NCBI RefSeq assembly: GCF_017939745.1
Contig: NZ_JAGKQQ010000001.1
Span: forward strand, 5,394,001-5,458,000
DNA: 64,000 nt
DNA from: Gemmata palustris
GTDB lineage: Bacteria; Planctomycetota; Planctomycetia; Gemmatales; Gemmataceae
Direction: 5' to 3'
Positions 34,228-42,644 of the stretch are shown one piece after another. The notes beneath the pieces are model-generated. The model did no database searches and was not told the DNA's origin. It worked only from the letters and a program-made list of their open reading frames with translations. A program made the position numbers and the translations under genes. Within the stretch, counting starts at the first letter, position 1. Every line of letters begins with the position of its first letter.

Positions 34228-34764
34228 ATGGCCCGCTGGGTTTACATCCCGACCGCGTTCTTCGCACTCGCCGCCTGGGTCGGCGCGCAGGGCCCCCCGC
34301 CGGCACCGGTGCTCACCGCGGCGGACCAATTGCGGTTGCTCAAGACGAACGCAACGCTGATCGATAACCTCGTCGATCACGGCGTCGCGCTCTCCGCTGC
34401 GGACTCCGTGGACAAGCGGGCCGAGCAGTGCCGCAACGCTTCCAAAGCGCTGGCGAACGCGATTCACGACGCCGCGGACAAGCAAGAAGCCGAGCGCGTG
34501 GCGGTTCTGACCGACCTGTTCCGCGAAGTTATGCGAGACGGCCTGCTGCCGACCCTCAAGGACGGCAAGCGAACCGTTCCGCCCGGGTCCCCCGCCGCAA
34601 TGAAGTTGCGCGACGTGCGCGAGGCCTCCGTTCAGGACATCGCCGAACTGAAGACCGCGCTCCCCGTAACAGGTAAAGTAGCCGAAAGCTCCCGCGTAAA
34701 GGATGCGTTCAAGCAACTCGACGAGGTCGCTGAAGTTCTCTACGAGTTACGCGCGCAACGCTAA
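34228..34764 (+). CDS. Exported helical protein of unknown function
   Basis: 178 residues; GAGGG lies 8 bases before ATG 34228, within the end of the anti-sigma gene. The signal peptide is residues 1-20 (YIPTAFFALAAWVGAQ). The mature part is all helical, with ADQLRLLKTNATLIDNLVDH and VAVLTDLFREVMRDGLLPTL, and it resembles the helical outer part of the anti-sigma protein encoded upstream. It probably works with the sigma/anti-sigma pair in the periplasm, possibly as a partner of the anti-sigma's outer domain (inference from operon position). Confidence 0.78.
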   Translation: MARWVYIPTAFFALAAWVGAQGPPPAPVLTAADQLRLLKTNATLIDNLVDHGVALSAADSVDKRAEQCRNASKALANAIHDAADKQEAERVAVLTDLFREVMRDGLLPTLKDGKRTVPPGSPAAMKLRDVREASVQDIAELKTALPVTGKVAESSRVKDAFKQLDEVAEVLYELRAQR

Positions 34765-34883
34765 TGAAGCCGAATTCGGTGCGAATCCCGCCTTCCGTGC
34801 CTCCTCGTAACTCTTCACACTGAGCCCGCACAACGCCTTACTCCGCTCAACCGAGCCCCGGTAACCCAACGCGGAGACCCGCG

Positions 34884-35429
34884 ATGAAACTCCGAACCTT
34901 CTCGGGTGCGGTCGTTCTGGCCGTGTGCGTGGTTACCGGTCCCGCACCGGCAGACGAGAAGGATGACAAAATCAAAGGGATTGCAGCGAAAGCGGAAGCA
35001 GCAAGGATCGAGGCGGAAAAGATCGAGGGGACGTGGACCGCAACGGCCGGGACGCGCGACGGCAAACCGCTGGCGAAAGACGATCTCGCGAAACTGTCGA
35101 TCACCCTCGTCGGCCCGAAAGCGAAGCAGTTCATCGGCAATACGACTTCGCTGGCCGGGTACCTTCCCGAGGGCTCGGTAAACGCGGCGAACATTAGCTG
35201 GGGCGTCACCCCGGGCACATCGCCCCGCGAAATCGACTTCGCGCGCAACTACGGCGCCCGCACATCAAACTACCCCGGTATCTACGAACTGAAGGCCGAT
35301 GAACTCACGCTCTGCGCTGACTTCACGCCCAGTCCCGACGGTCCGCCGATGCGGAAGCGCCCGACCAAGTTAGATGCGCCCAAGGGCTCGCCCTACACGC
35401 TCCTCACTTTCAAACGCGCGCAGCCGTAA
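34884..35429 (+). CDS. Exported TIGR03067-like protein
   Basis: 181 residues. Signal peptide residues 1-24 (SGAVVLAVCVVTGPAPAD), then a charged helical stretch (residues 25-45). The region from IEGTWTATAGTRDGKPL to PREIDFARNYG and GIYELKADELTLCADF matches my memory of the TIGR03067 repeat family, abundant in Gemmata and related planctomycetes. The fold is a small lipocalin-like or beta-rich domain and the function is unknown. The gene is 119 bases after the helical protein gene; whether it shares the operon is uncertain. Confidence 0.72.
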   Translation: MKLRTFSGAVVLAVCVVTGPAPADEKDDKIKGIAAKAEAARIEAEKIEGTWTATAGTRDGKPLAKDDLAKLSITLVGPKAKQFIGNTTSLAGYLPEGSVNAANISWGVTPGTSPREIDFARNYGARTSNYPGIYELKADELTLCADFTPSPDGPPMRKRPTKLDAPKGSPYTLLTFKRAQP

Positions 35430-35580
35430 ACGAGTGGAATTGTGCGGACGTTCTCGGGATTTACCCCGGATTTTGAGGAGCGCGAAGGCTCCCGCGAAAA
35501 TGATCTGTACTCCCGTCACGCTTCGAGGGCGCCCACACGATACGCGGGCACCCTCGAAGTGTGTTTGCGGAGGGCGGCTG

Positions 35581-35847
35581 TCACTCCTTGCCCATCAGTT
35601 CCTTGACGAGCTTCGCGAGCGCCTCCACGTCCTTTTTCGTAACGATCACGTCGATCCGGCTTTGGGGCACCTTTAGCTTCTCCATGAAGCTCGCCGCGGA
35701 GGTCCACATCTTGTCGCGCTTCTTCCCCTCGGCGAGGTACAGGTCGGCCACTAACTCCGCGAGCCGCTGCCACGAAACCTGATCGATATTATCGTAGTAC
35801 CGCTTGATGATTTTCTGTTGGTGCGGGCTGTAGTTCTCCATTCCCAT
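35581..35847 (-). CDS. Small conserved protein of unknown function
   Basis: 88 residues from ATG 35847, with GGAG about 11 bases upstream; a second ATG at 35841 is also possible. The sequence ENYSPHQQKIIKRYYDNIDQ and then RLAELVADLYLAEGKKRDKM is helical and basic, and ends with DVIVTKKDVEALAKLV. I recall this short protein as widely conserved in planctomycetes, with no known function. Basic charge and size allow nucleic-acid binding, which is only a guess. The long frame upstream of the start is not supported. Confidence 0.8.
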   Translation of the reverse strand: MGMENYSPHQQKIIKRYYDNIDQVSWQRLAELVADLYLAEGKKRDKMWTSAASFMEKLKVPQSRIDVIVTKKDVEALAKLVKELMGKE

Positions 35848-36007
35848 CGCGTGCCACTCCGTAAGTTGTGAACCTCCCTTAGCACACACGACTGGTGCCG
35901 GAACGTCAAGCCGAGTAGCCGAGCGCGGTCCCGGGAGCGCGGGCGCCTTGCGCGATTCTATCGATCGAGAACGCGGGCGGGGTGCCCGCGCGCCCGGGGA
36001 ATTTCGA

Positions 36008-38515
36008 TTACTCCGCGTCGAAGAAGAAGTCGCTCGCGGCGCCGGAGTCGGAGGATTCCGGGGCGAAGTAGAGCGTTGCGACCGCCGCGGCGTGCGGCGC
36101 ATCAAAGTCGTCGTGCGCGGCGAACCGGGATTCGCGCGGCGTGAAGCTCGTGTCCGCTTCGCCCCGTGCGTTGTCCGCCCACGCGGACGCCCGGCGCTCG
36201 GCTTCCGGTGCCATCCACGACACCGGAGCGCTGGCGCGCGACGTGCCGTAGTCAACGGCGAACGACGGGGCCGATGCGCTGCGGGCCGGCGCGCTCACCT
36301 CGACCGCGATCGGGGCCGCGTCGAACGCGAGCGGCGCAGCGCCCTCGTGCGCGAACGTCGGCTCGTCGTGGAACCCGAGGGCCATCGACTTCCCGCTGGG
36401 TCCGGTGCCGGTGGTACCGCTCACGACCAGCGACCACCCGGTCAGGCTGCCGGTGTCGTAGGCGGCCATGTCGGTCACCTTCAGCGTCCACACGCCCTGA
36501 ACGTTCGAGCCGTCGAACGCGGAGAGCAGCGCGTCGGCCCGGAACGTGCCGTTGAACGGCGCCGCGGCGCTCGCCAGCGCAACCGCCGCTTCGTCGTCGA
36601 ACGTGGTGTTGGTGAGGTTGTCGCCGCTCCCGCCGCGCCGGTTGAACAGCGTGACCGTCTTGCCCGCCACGCCGTTCACGGTCGGGGCCGTTAGCGTGAT
36701 GACCAGGTCGCTGTCATACGTGTGCGTGAGGTTCACCTTCACGTTCAGGTCGCTGATCTGGATCGCGTCGGTAATGGTGATGGTCGAGGTCGTCGTCAGG
36801 TAGTCGCGGATCGCCAGCGGCAACCCGGTCGCGGAGTACGTCTTGGTCACGTTCAGGACCAGCGTGCCGGCCGCGGTGTACCGGTCCGCGGTCGCCTCGC
36901 CCGCGGTGCCGTTGCCGTTCTGGTCCATCAGCTTGCCGGTCGCGTCGGCGATGTTCGGCCCGAACGTCAGCGAGTAGTTCCCGCCGACCGTTTGCGCGCC
37001 GAAGGTGATGTCGAACTGCGTGTTGTTCGTACCGGCCACCGGCACGATGCTGTAGCTCGTGGTGATCGCGCCGTTCGGCCCCGTGAAGCTGGCGACGTCG
37101 GCCGCGGTGAAGGTGCTCGCGTTGATGGCCCGGTCGAAGGTGACGCGCACCTTGCTGAGTTGCGTGGCCGTGGCGCCGCTGAAGGTCGCGGCGGTTACCT
37201 TGGGGCCGGGCGAGACGACCGGCGGGCTGGTGGACGCGAACATCTTCCCGACGTTCAGCCGGCCCCCGGTGGAGACCTTCCCGCTCAGGCCGGAGACCGG
37301 GTCCACGGAGCTCTTCAGCTTGGCGATGACCTGCGAGTAGGCGAGCGTCGGGTTCGCGCTCCAGTACAGCGCGATGGCCCCGGTCACGTGCGGCGCCGCC
37401 ATCGAGGTGCCGCTGAAGCTGCTGTACGTGTTGTTCGGTGTCGTGCTGAGGATGCCCACGCCGGGCGCGGCGAGCGTGACGGAACTGGCCCCGTAGTTCG
37501 AGAAGCTCGCGAGGGCGTCGTTGCTGCCGGTCGCCGCGACCGTGACGACGTTGTTGTAGCTCTGGATGTAGCTCGCCGGGTAGCTCGCGATGGCGTCGAT
37601 GTTCTGCCCGCTGTTCCCGGCCGCGGCGACGAAGATGTGCCCCGCGGTCTGCGCGCGCCCGATGGCCGCGGCCAGCGAGCTGTCGTACCCGCCCCCGCCC
37701 CAACTGTTGTTCGAGAGCTTCACCCCCCGTGCCACCGCGTAGTTGAGGGCGGCGACGGCGTTACTCGTGTACCCGCTCCCGCTGGCGCTGAGGAACTTCA
37801 GCGCCATGATCTGGGTCGACCAGTTCACCCCCGCGACGCCGACCCCGTTGTTCCCCACCGCACCGATGGTGCCGGCCACGTGCGTGCCGTGCCCGTTGTC
37901 GTCCATCGGGTTGTTGTCGTTGTTGGCGAAGTCCCACCCGTAAATGTCGTCGATGTACCCGTTGCGGTCGTCGTCGACGCCGTTGCCCGCGATCTCGCCG
38001 GCGTTCTTCCACATGTTCGCGGCGAGGTCCGGGTGGTTGTAGTCCACGCCGGTGTCGATGACCGCGACGACGAAGTTCCGGTTCCCCGTGCTGGAGTCCC
38101 ACGCGGCCGGGGCGCCGATCTTCGTCATCCCGTAGAGCGACGAGTACGACGGGTCGTTGGGCGTCCGCTGGACCTGGATCACCACGTCGGGCGTGACCGT
38201 GGCGACGCCGGGGCGCGCCGAGTAGTAGGCGGCCGCGGTCCCGAGGCTGGTCCCGGTCGTCAGCGTAACACTGTAGATGCCGAACCCGAGTGCCTTCACA
38301 CTCGATGCGAACGGCGCCGCGGCGAGGGCCGCGGCATCGGAGGCGTTGTTGGTCGTGGCGCTCATGACCACGTTCACGCGGTCCCCGGCGACGGCCCCGG
38401 TCGCGACGAGTTCCGGCAGCGTGAGTTCGGCGAACTTGGTGGGCGTGGTGCGGTCTTCGAGCAGTTCCACGGCGAGGCGCGTGCGGCCGAAGCGCGACCG
38501 GTCAGGGAATCCCAT
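36008..38515 (-). CDS. Subtilisin-like (S8) protease with P domain and planctomycete export motif
   Basis: 835 residues. The N-terminus FGRTRLAVELLEDRTTPT is the LEDR motif found on many planctomycete exported proteins. A propeptide-like part (residues 30-105) follows, then the catalytic domain: VVAVIDTGVDYNHPDLA (Asp), DDNGHGTHVAGTIGA (His), and SSFSGTSMAAPHVTGA (Ser). All three residues are present. After about residue 430 there is an Ig-like domain, then a proprotein-convertase P domain (residues 590-700, DLNVKVNLTHTYDSDLVITL and GVWTLKVTDMAAYDTGSLTG). The last 130 residues are Ala/Ser/Glu-rich with no recognised fold. It cuts proteins outside the cytoplasm. It stands alone and faces away from the HDOD gene. 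Confidence 0.93.
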   Translation of the reverse strand: MGFPDRSRFGRTRLAVELLEDRTTPTKFAELTLPELVATGAVAGDRVNVVMSATTNNASDAAALAAAPFASSVKALGFGIYSVTLTTGTSLGTAAAYYSARPGVATVTPDVVIQVQRTPNDPSYSSLYGMTKIGAPAAWDSSTGNRNFVVAVIDTGVDYNHPDLAANMWKNAGEIAGNGVDDDRNGYIDDIYGWDFANNDNNPMDDNGHGTHVAGTIGAVGNNGVGVAGVNWSTQIMALKFLSASGSGYTSNAVAALNYAVARGVKLSNNSWGGGGYDSSLAAAIGRAQTAGHIFVAAAGNSGQNIDAIASYPASYIQSYNNVVTVAATGSNDALASFSNYGASSVTLAAPGVGILSTTPNNTYSSFSGTSMAAPHVTGAIALYWSANPTLAYSQVIAKLKSSVDPVSGLSGKVSTGGRLNVGKMFASTSPPVVSPGPKVTAATFSGATATQLSKVRVTFDRAINASTFTAADVASFTGPNGAITTSYSIVPVAGTNNTQFDITFGAQTVGGNYSLTFGPNIADATGKLMDQNGNGTAGEATADRYTAAGTLVLNVTKTYSATGLPLAIRDYLTTTSTITITDAIQISDLNVKVNLTHTYDSDLVITLTAPTVNGVAGKTVTLFNRRGGSGDNLTNTTFDDEAAVALASAAAPFNGTFRADALLSAFDGSNVQGVWTLKVTDMAAYDTGSLTGWSLVVSGTTGTGPSGKSMALGFHDEPTFAHEGAAPLAFDAAPIAVEVSAPARSASAPSFAVDYGTSRASAPVSWMAPEAERRASAWADNARGEADTSFTPRESRFAAHDDFDAPHAAAVATLYFAPESSDSGAASDFFFDAE

Positions 38516-39105
38516 GTCGGACCCTTTCGAGAGACTGGATGTGTTGAATTGACGAGGGGCAGGACGGCGGGTGCGAGTTGAAGGGGCGCCTCCTGCCGTC
38601 GGACATTCTTACCCCAGGGATTCGTCTGTGACTAGCTTGTAGATGCAAATATTTCGCACGCACGGGGGTTGGTGTCGGGGCCGGTCCGACACCGTGTCCG
38701 CAAACGAGACAGCGCTCGGAACGCGACTTTCCGGGAGAGCGTAAGATTGTGCCCAGCACAGCGCGGGCCGGGATTTCGTGTGTTTCGCTCCGGTGACGCG
38801 CGCTCCGAACTTTACACTTCTCACCCGCGCCGCCCGCGTTCCCCGCCCGCCTCGATCTTCGTGCGGGCCGGTAACCGACGCGCGCCCGCGCCGACTACCG
38901 GTCCTGTGGGTTCCCACGTAGTTCGCGGGCCAGGCGCGAGCCCGGGGAGCCGAATTGCGGCCGCGCGAGAAAGTGCGACCGAACCGTTCGCGCGGCAGAA
39001 ACACTTTTCGGCACCGGGGCGTATCCGTTCGGTGCGCGGTTGCCTCAAATCTATTTCCATCCTAATCACTCGTGTCCCGTCGGTGCCCAACACGGAACCT
39101 TCACG
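38516..39105. other. Intergenic region between the divergent protease and HDOD genes
   Basis: 590 bases with no supported gene. Open frames here (for example 38669-39235) have no family features. The region must hold the promoters of both divergent genes. A short GC-rich inverted repeat (GCCGCGCG and CGCGCGGC near 38957-38994) is the only structure seen. Confidence 0.55.
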
Positions 39106-40029
39106 ATGTCGGTCCTCCTGCTCCGAGCGCCGCGAACCGAGCGCCCGTTCCAGGCCGCCCCGCGCAAGATCGTCGTCACCGGTCTCGACCGGCCGGACAC
39201 CTACCCGACGCTCTCGGACACCACGGTCCGGGTGATGGGGATGGCCGCCCGCGACGACGTGTCGGTCGCCGAGGTCGCCGGGATCGTGCGCTGCGACGCG
39301 GTGCTCGCGGCCGGCGTGCTGCGGGCCGCGAACAGTTGCGCGCTGCGGGGGGGCCGCGCCATCGAGGACGTACACCAGGCCGTTCTGCGAATGGGGCTGC
39401 ACGAGTGCTGCAACTTGCTCCGCACGATGGGCGTGAAGAACGTGTACAACCGCTGCTCGGCGGCCGTTCAGGAGCGGTGCGACGCGATCCTCAAGCACTC
39501 GCTCTTCGTCGCCCGGCTCGCGGCCGGGATCAGCAAGGACGCGGGCATCGGGCACCCCGGGTCGGCGTTCACCGCGGGCCTGCTCCACGACATCGGGCGC
39601 CTGGTGGCGTGCGTGAAGTGCCCGGACGACGCGACCGCGGTGAGCGTGCTGACCGCCGACGAGAGCGAGGACACGCCCCGGCTCGAGCGCGAGCACCTGG
39701 GGAGCGACCACTGCTCGATCGGCCACGCCTTCGCGGTCCGCAACAAGCTCCCAGAAACCATCGCCCGCGCCATCCTTCACCACCACCGCCCGGCCGGGGA
39801 GACCGCCCACCGCGAACTGGTCGCGCTGGTCGCGGTCGCCGAGCGGCTCGCGGCCCACGTTCAGCGGAAGCACAACATCGTCGGGTACAACCTGGTCGCG
39901 TGCCCGCACTTCCCGGTGCTGGCCCACGGCTGGACCCCCGTCCGCGCCGCGGCGTTCCACAAAGCGCTTCCGGGCACCGTTGTCCAGGCCATCCGCGACA
40001 CCCGCGCCATGCTGAAGTCGTGCGGGTAG
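39106..40029 (+). CDS. HDOD-domain signalling protein
   Basis: 307 residues from ATG 39106; the frame is open from 39040. The HDOD domain covers about residues 25-230: YPTLSDTTVRVMGMAARDDV, EVAGIVRCDAVLAAGVLRAA, and the HD-like AGLLHDIGRLVAC, with HHHRPAGETAHRELVALVAV. HDOD proteins are HD-related regulators without proven hydrolase activity; they act in motility and stress signalling. No extra sensor or output domain is present. The gene stands alone, followed by an inverted repeat (40057-40172). Confidence 0.88.
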   Translation: MSVLLLRAPRTERPFQAAPRKIVVTGLDRPDTYPTLSDTTVRVMGMAARDDVSVAEVAGIVRCDAVLAAGVLRAANSCALRGGRAIEDVHQAVLRMGLHECCNLLRTMGVKNVYNRCSAAVQERCDAILKHSLFVARLAAGISKDAGIGHPGSAFTAGLLHDIGRLVACVKCPDDATAVSVLTADESEDTPRLEREHLGSDHCSIGHAFAVRNKLPETIARAILHHHRPAGETAHRELVALVAVAERLAAHVQRKHNIVGYNLVACPHFPVLAHGWTPVRAAAFHKALPGTVVQAIRDTRAMLKSCG

Positions 40030-40056
40030 TGCCGGCGCACTTCGACCTCCCTGTAG

Positions 40057-40172
40057 GTGAACCCCGCCCGCAAGGGCGGCGGGTGGCCCACGAGAGGCAC
40101 CCGCTTGAGCAACGGCGCGCTCGGCGCACTGATCCCTGTTGGCTACCCACCGCCCTTGCGGGCGGGGTTCAC
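40057..40172. repeat. Inverted repeat with perfect 23-bp arms (family D)
   Basis: Arm GTGAACCCCGCCCGCAAGGG with three more bases (40057-40079) and its perfect reverse complement (40150-40172) enclose 70 bases. It begins 28 bases past the stop of the HDOD gene. Confidence 0.85.
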
Positions 40173-40556
40173 TCGGGCGCGGTGAGGAGCGTCCGTCGGC
40201 GTAGTTCGCGGCAGATCACATATTGTTAAATCGCCGATAGCGGCTCATTATTTCTTCTCGCCGTAGCTCGTGTTTCGGAGCGTGGCGCGAGCCCATTGCG
40301 AGTTGTTTCACAAAAGCAGTCGAAGGCTGTGCCGCGGTCCCGCACCCACGAGGTGCGAGAAACGCGGCTCAACTCACACTTCAACAAATTGCAAAATATT
40401 TGATATGCAACCGTAATACTAATTTGCTCGTCTTGAATGGTGCATTTGGCGGCAGATTAAAATGGCAGATCGTTTCGCGATTCAGCGCTACGGTGCGGTC
40501 GGGGCAGCATCTCTACCAAAGGCCCCGCCCCATCTTTCCGCCGGTAGCGTCCGTTC
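40173..40556. other. AT-richer gene-free stretch
   Basis: 384 bases with no supported gene. The part at about 40205-40460 is clearly less GC-rich than the rest of the window (runs such as CAAAATATTTGATATGCAA). It may be a promoter region for the next small gene or a scar of acquired DNA; nothing more specific is seen. Confidence 0.5.
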
Positions 40557-40784
40557 ATGCCCGATCAGTTTACTTCGCGCGAGGCCCGGGTCCGGGCCGT
40601 CCTCGTCCTGCTGGCCGCAAAGGGGCCGCTGAGTGCCGGGCGCATCGCCTGCGAACTCCGCACCACCCGCGACGCCGTTACCCGGTGCCTCGCGCTCCCG
40701 TTGTTCGAGCCCGAGGCCCCGGGCCGGCGCACCCGCTACCGGCTCTCGGAAGCGGGGCGCTGTGCGGCAGAAGAACGCGCGTGA
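40557..40784 (+). CDS. Small winged-helix-like protein
   Basis: 75 residues. Residues 8-60 fit a winged helix-turn-helix: RVRAVLVLLAAKGPLSAGRI and ACELRTTRDAVTRCLALPLF, then a wing with RRTRYRLSEAGR. It would bind DNA, but no effector domain is present. There is no clear ribosome-binding site before ATG 40557, so the start is uncertain. It stands alone between an AT-richer stretch and repeat family A copy 3. Confidence 0.6.
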   Translation: MPDQFTSREARVRAVLVLLAAKGPLSAGRIACELRTTRDAVTRCLALPLFEPEAPGRRTRYRLSEAGRCAAEERA

Positions 40785-40802
40785 CGCGGTGTTGAGGGAT
40801 TC

Positions 40803-40883
40803 GCCTTTGTGTTCGTGGTACAGACCTCTGGCCTGTTGGAGCGCCCCCCACAGGCCAGAGGCCTGTACCACGAACACAAAGGC
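40803..40883. repeat. Palindromic intergenic repeat, family A, copy 3
   Basis: The longest copy. The outer arms GCCTTTGTGTTCGTGGTACA and the inverted text ending CACGAACACAAAGGC pair over nearly the whole element, with a small loop around GGAGCGCCCCC. Compared with copies 1 and 2, it has TAC in place of CAC in the arm on both sides, a compensated change that keeps the pairing. Confidence 0.88.
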
Positions 40884-40916
40884 CCAAAGCGCCTGTTCAA
40901 CAGAACACGCGCGTGA

Positions 40917-42371
40917 CTAAATGAGTTGCTTGATCGGCTCGGCCCCCTCGACGCCGACGAGCTTCTGGTCCAGCCCGCCGTAGAAGTACGTCAGTTTGTT
41001 CGGATCGAGCCCCATCTGCTGGAGCACGGTCGCGTGCAGGTTCTTCACGTGGAACCGGTCGTCCACCGCGAAGTTCCCCAGTTCGTCCGTCGTGCCGACG
41101 CTGATTCCCCCCTTGATCCCGCCGCCGGCCATCCAGGAAGTGAACCCGTAAGCGTTGTGGTCGCGCCCGGTGCCCTGGGCGTACTCCGCCGTGGGTTGGC
41201 GCCCGAACTCGCCGCTCCAGATCACGATCGTACTGTCGAGCAGCCCGCGGCGCTTCAGGTCCTTGAGCAACCCGGCGATCGGCTTGTCCGTGTTGCCCGC
41301 GTGCAGCGAGTGGTTCTTCACCAGGTCGCCGTGGGCGTCCCAGTTGTGGTCGTTGTGGTTCCCGCCGCTATAGATCTGGATGAAGCGCACGCCGCGCTCC
41401 ACGAGCCGGCGGGCGAGCAGGCACTTCCGGCCGAAATCCTCGGTCCGCTTCTCGTCGATGCCGTAGAGCGCCTTCGTCTCCGCGGTCTCCTTCGAGAAAT
41501 CGACGGCTTCTGGCGCGTGCTCCTGCATCTTGAACGCCAGTTCGTAGCTTGCAATGCGGGCCATCAGTTCCGAGTTGTCGGCGCGCGCGGTGAGGTGCTG
41601 CTCGTTCTTCTCCTTGAGCCGGTCGAGCAGGTCGCGCTGCTGGGCGCGCGTGGTGCCCTCCGGGAGCGCGAGGTCGTGGATCGGGGTCTTGTCGGCGCGG
41701 ATCTGCACGCCCTGGTACGCGGCCGGCATGTACCCGCTGGACCAGTTCTTCGGCCCGTTGATCGGCCCGCCGCTGTGGTCGAGCATCACCACGAACCCGG
41801 GCAGGTTCTCGTTCTCGCTGCCCAGGCCGTAGGTCACCCAGGAGCCGAGGCACGGGCTGCCCGAGAGCAGGCGCCCGCTGTTCATCATCATCAGCCCGGA
41901 CCCGTGGATCGGGGACTCCGCGTACATCGAGTGCAGGAACGCGATGTCGTCCACGCACGTGCCGACGTTGGGGAACAGGTCGGACACGCGCTTGCCGCAC
42001 TTGCCGTAGGACTTGAACGCGAACTTCGGCCCGACGACGCGGCCCGTGCTCTTGTGCCCGCCGCGCCCGAACGTCTTGACCGGGATCGTCTTCCCGTCGA
42101 GCTTCGCGAGTTCGGGCTTCTCGTCGAACGTGTCGACCTGGCTCGGCCCGCCGTACATGAACAGGAAGATTACGGCCTTGGCCTTGGCCGGAACCATCGG
42201 CTTCCGCGGGGCCATCGGGTTGGCGAACTTGATGCCCCCCTTTACGTCGTTCGCGAGGAGCGGGTCGGCGCCCATCAGCCCCGTGAGCCCGAGCGCGCCG
42301 AACCCGGCCCCGGTCTCCCACAGGAACTCGCGCCGGGTGCGGCGGCAGAACTGGTTCGCGTTATCGTGCAT
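40917..42371 (-). CDS. DUF1501 protein with Tat signal
   Basis: 484 residues. The N-terminus RRTRREFLWETGAGFGALGL is a twin-arginine export signal. The body has the DUF1501 marks: AVIFLFMYGGPSQVDTFD, GRLLSGSPCLGSWVTYGLGS, RRLVERGVRFIQIYSGGNH and TIVIWSGEFGRQPTAEYAQG with GRDHN. The fold is of the alkaline phosphatase/sulfatase superfamily. In planctomycetes DUF1501 genes are typically paired with PSCyt1/PSD1 cytochrome genes, as here. The role is unknown and probably concerns extracellular breakdown of organic matter. It is the last gene of the minus-strand run from 50374. Confidence 0.92.
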   Translation of the reverse strand: MHDNANQFCRRTRREFLWETGAGFGALGLTGLMGADPLLANDVKGGIKFANPMAPRKPMVPAKAKAVIFLFMYGGPSQVDTFDEKPELAKLDGKTIPVKTFGRGGHKSTGRVVGPKFAFKSYGKCGKRVSDLFPNVGTCVDDIAFLHSMYAESPIHGSGLMMMNSGRLLSGSPCLGSWVTYGLGSENENLPGFVVMLDHSGGPINGPKNWSSGYMPAAYQGVQIRADKTPIHDLALPEGTTRAQQRDLLDRLKEKNEQHLTARADNSELMARIASYELAFKMQEHAPEAVDFSKETAETKALYGIDEKRTEDFGRKCLLARRLVERGVRFIQIYSGGNHNDHNWDAHGDLVKNHSLHAGNTDKPIAGLLKDLKRRGLLDSTIVIWSGEFGRQPTAEYAQGTGRDHNAYGFTSWMAGGGIKGGISVGTTDELGNFAVDDRFHVKNLHATVLQQMGLDPNKLTYFYGGLDQKLVGVEGAEPIKQLI

Positions 42372-42382
42372 GGCGAGAAGCC

Positions 42383-42637
42383 TCAGTTGGCGTTAGCAGG
42401 GGCCTGGGGCGGGAGCGATTGAGCGAGACGGGCGCGGAAGTCATCGAGCGAGGTGCAGACGTAAGACGCCTTATGAAGTTCAACGACACGGGCCTCGTCC
42501 GCGATGACGCGAACGGCGGCCGAGACGTCGTCGGGAACGGGGCCGAATCGGACCTCCAGTCCTTCCAATATCGCGCGGTGGTACGCAGCAATGTCGCGCT
42601 GCCGGAACCACTTCTCAAGCACGGGTGATTCGATCAT
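42383..42637 (-). CDS. Small Rpn/DUF4351-like C-terminal fragment
   Basis: 84 residues. It begins MIESPVLEKWFRQRDIAAYH and continues ILEGLEVRFGPVPDDVSAAV, then DEARVVELHKASYVCTSLDD. The ARFGPVP...A...LDDF pattern resembles the C-terminal third of Rpn/PD-(D/E)XK transposase-like proteins (DUF4351 region), without the nuclease domain. It sits between the cytochrome gene (7 bases away) and the DUF1501 gene (11 bases), in frame with co-transcription. It may be a remnant or a small free-standing regulator. Confidence 0.65.
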   Translation of the reverse strand: MIESPVLEKWFRQRDIAAYHRAILEGLEVRFGPVPDDVSAAVRVIADEARVVELHKASYVCTSLDDFRARLAQSLPPQAPANAN

Positions 42638-42644
42638 CTTCCCC

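Noticed and set aside
38669-39235. Open frame in the intergenic region before the HDOD gene
   Set aside because: No ribosome-binding site and no recognisable motif; composition is Arg/Ser-rich and it overlaps the HDOD gene start.
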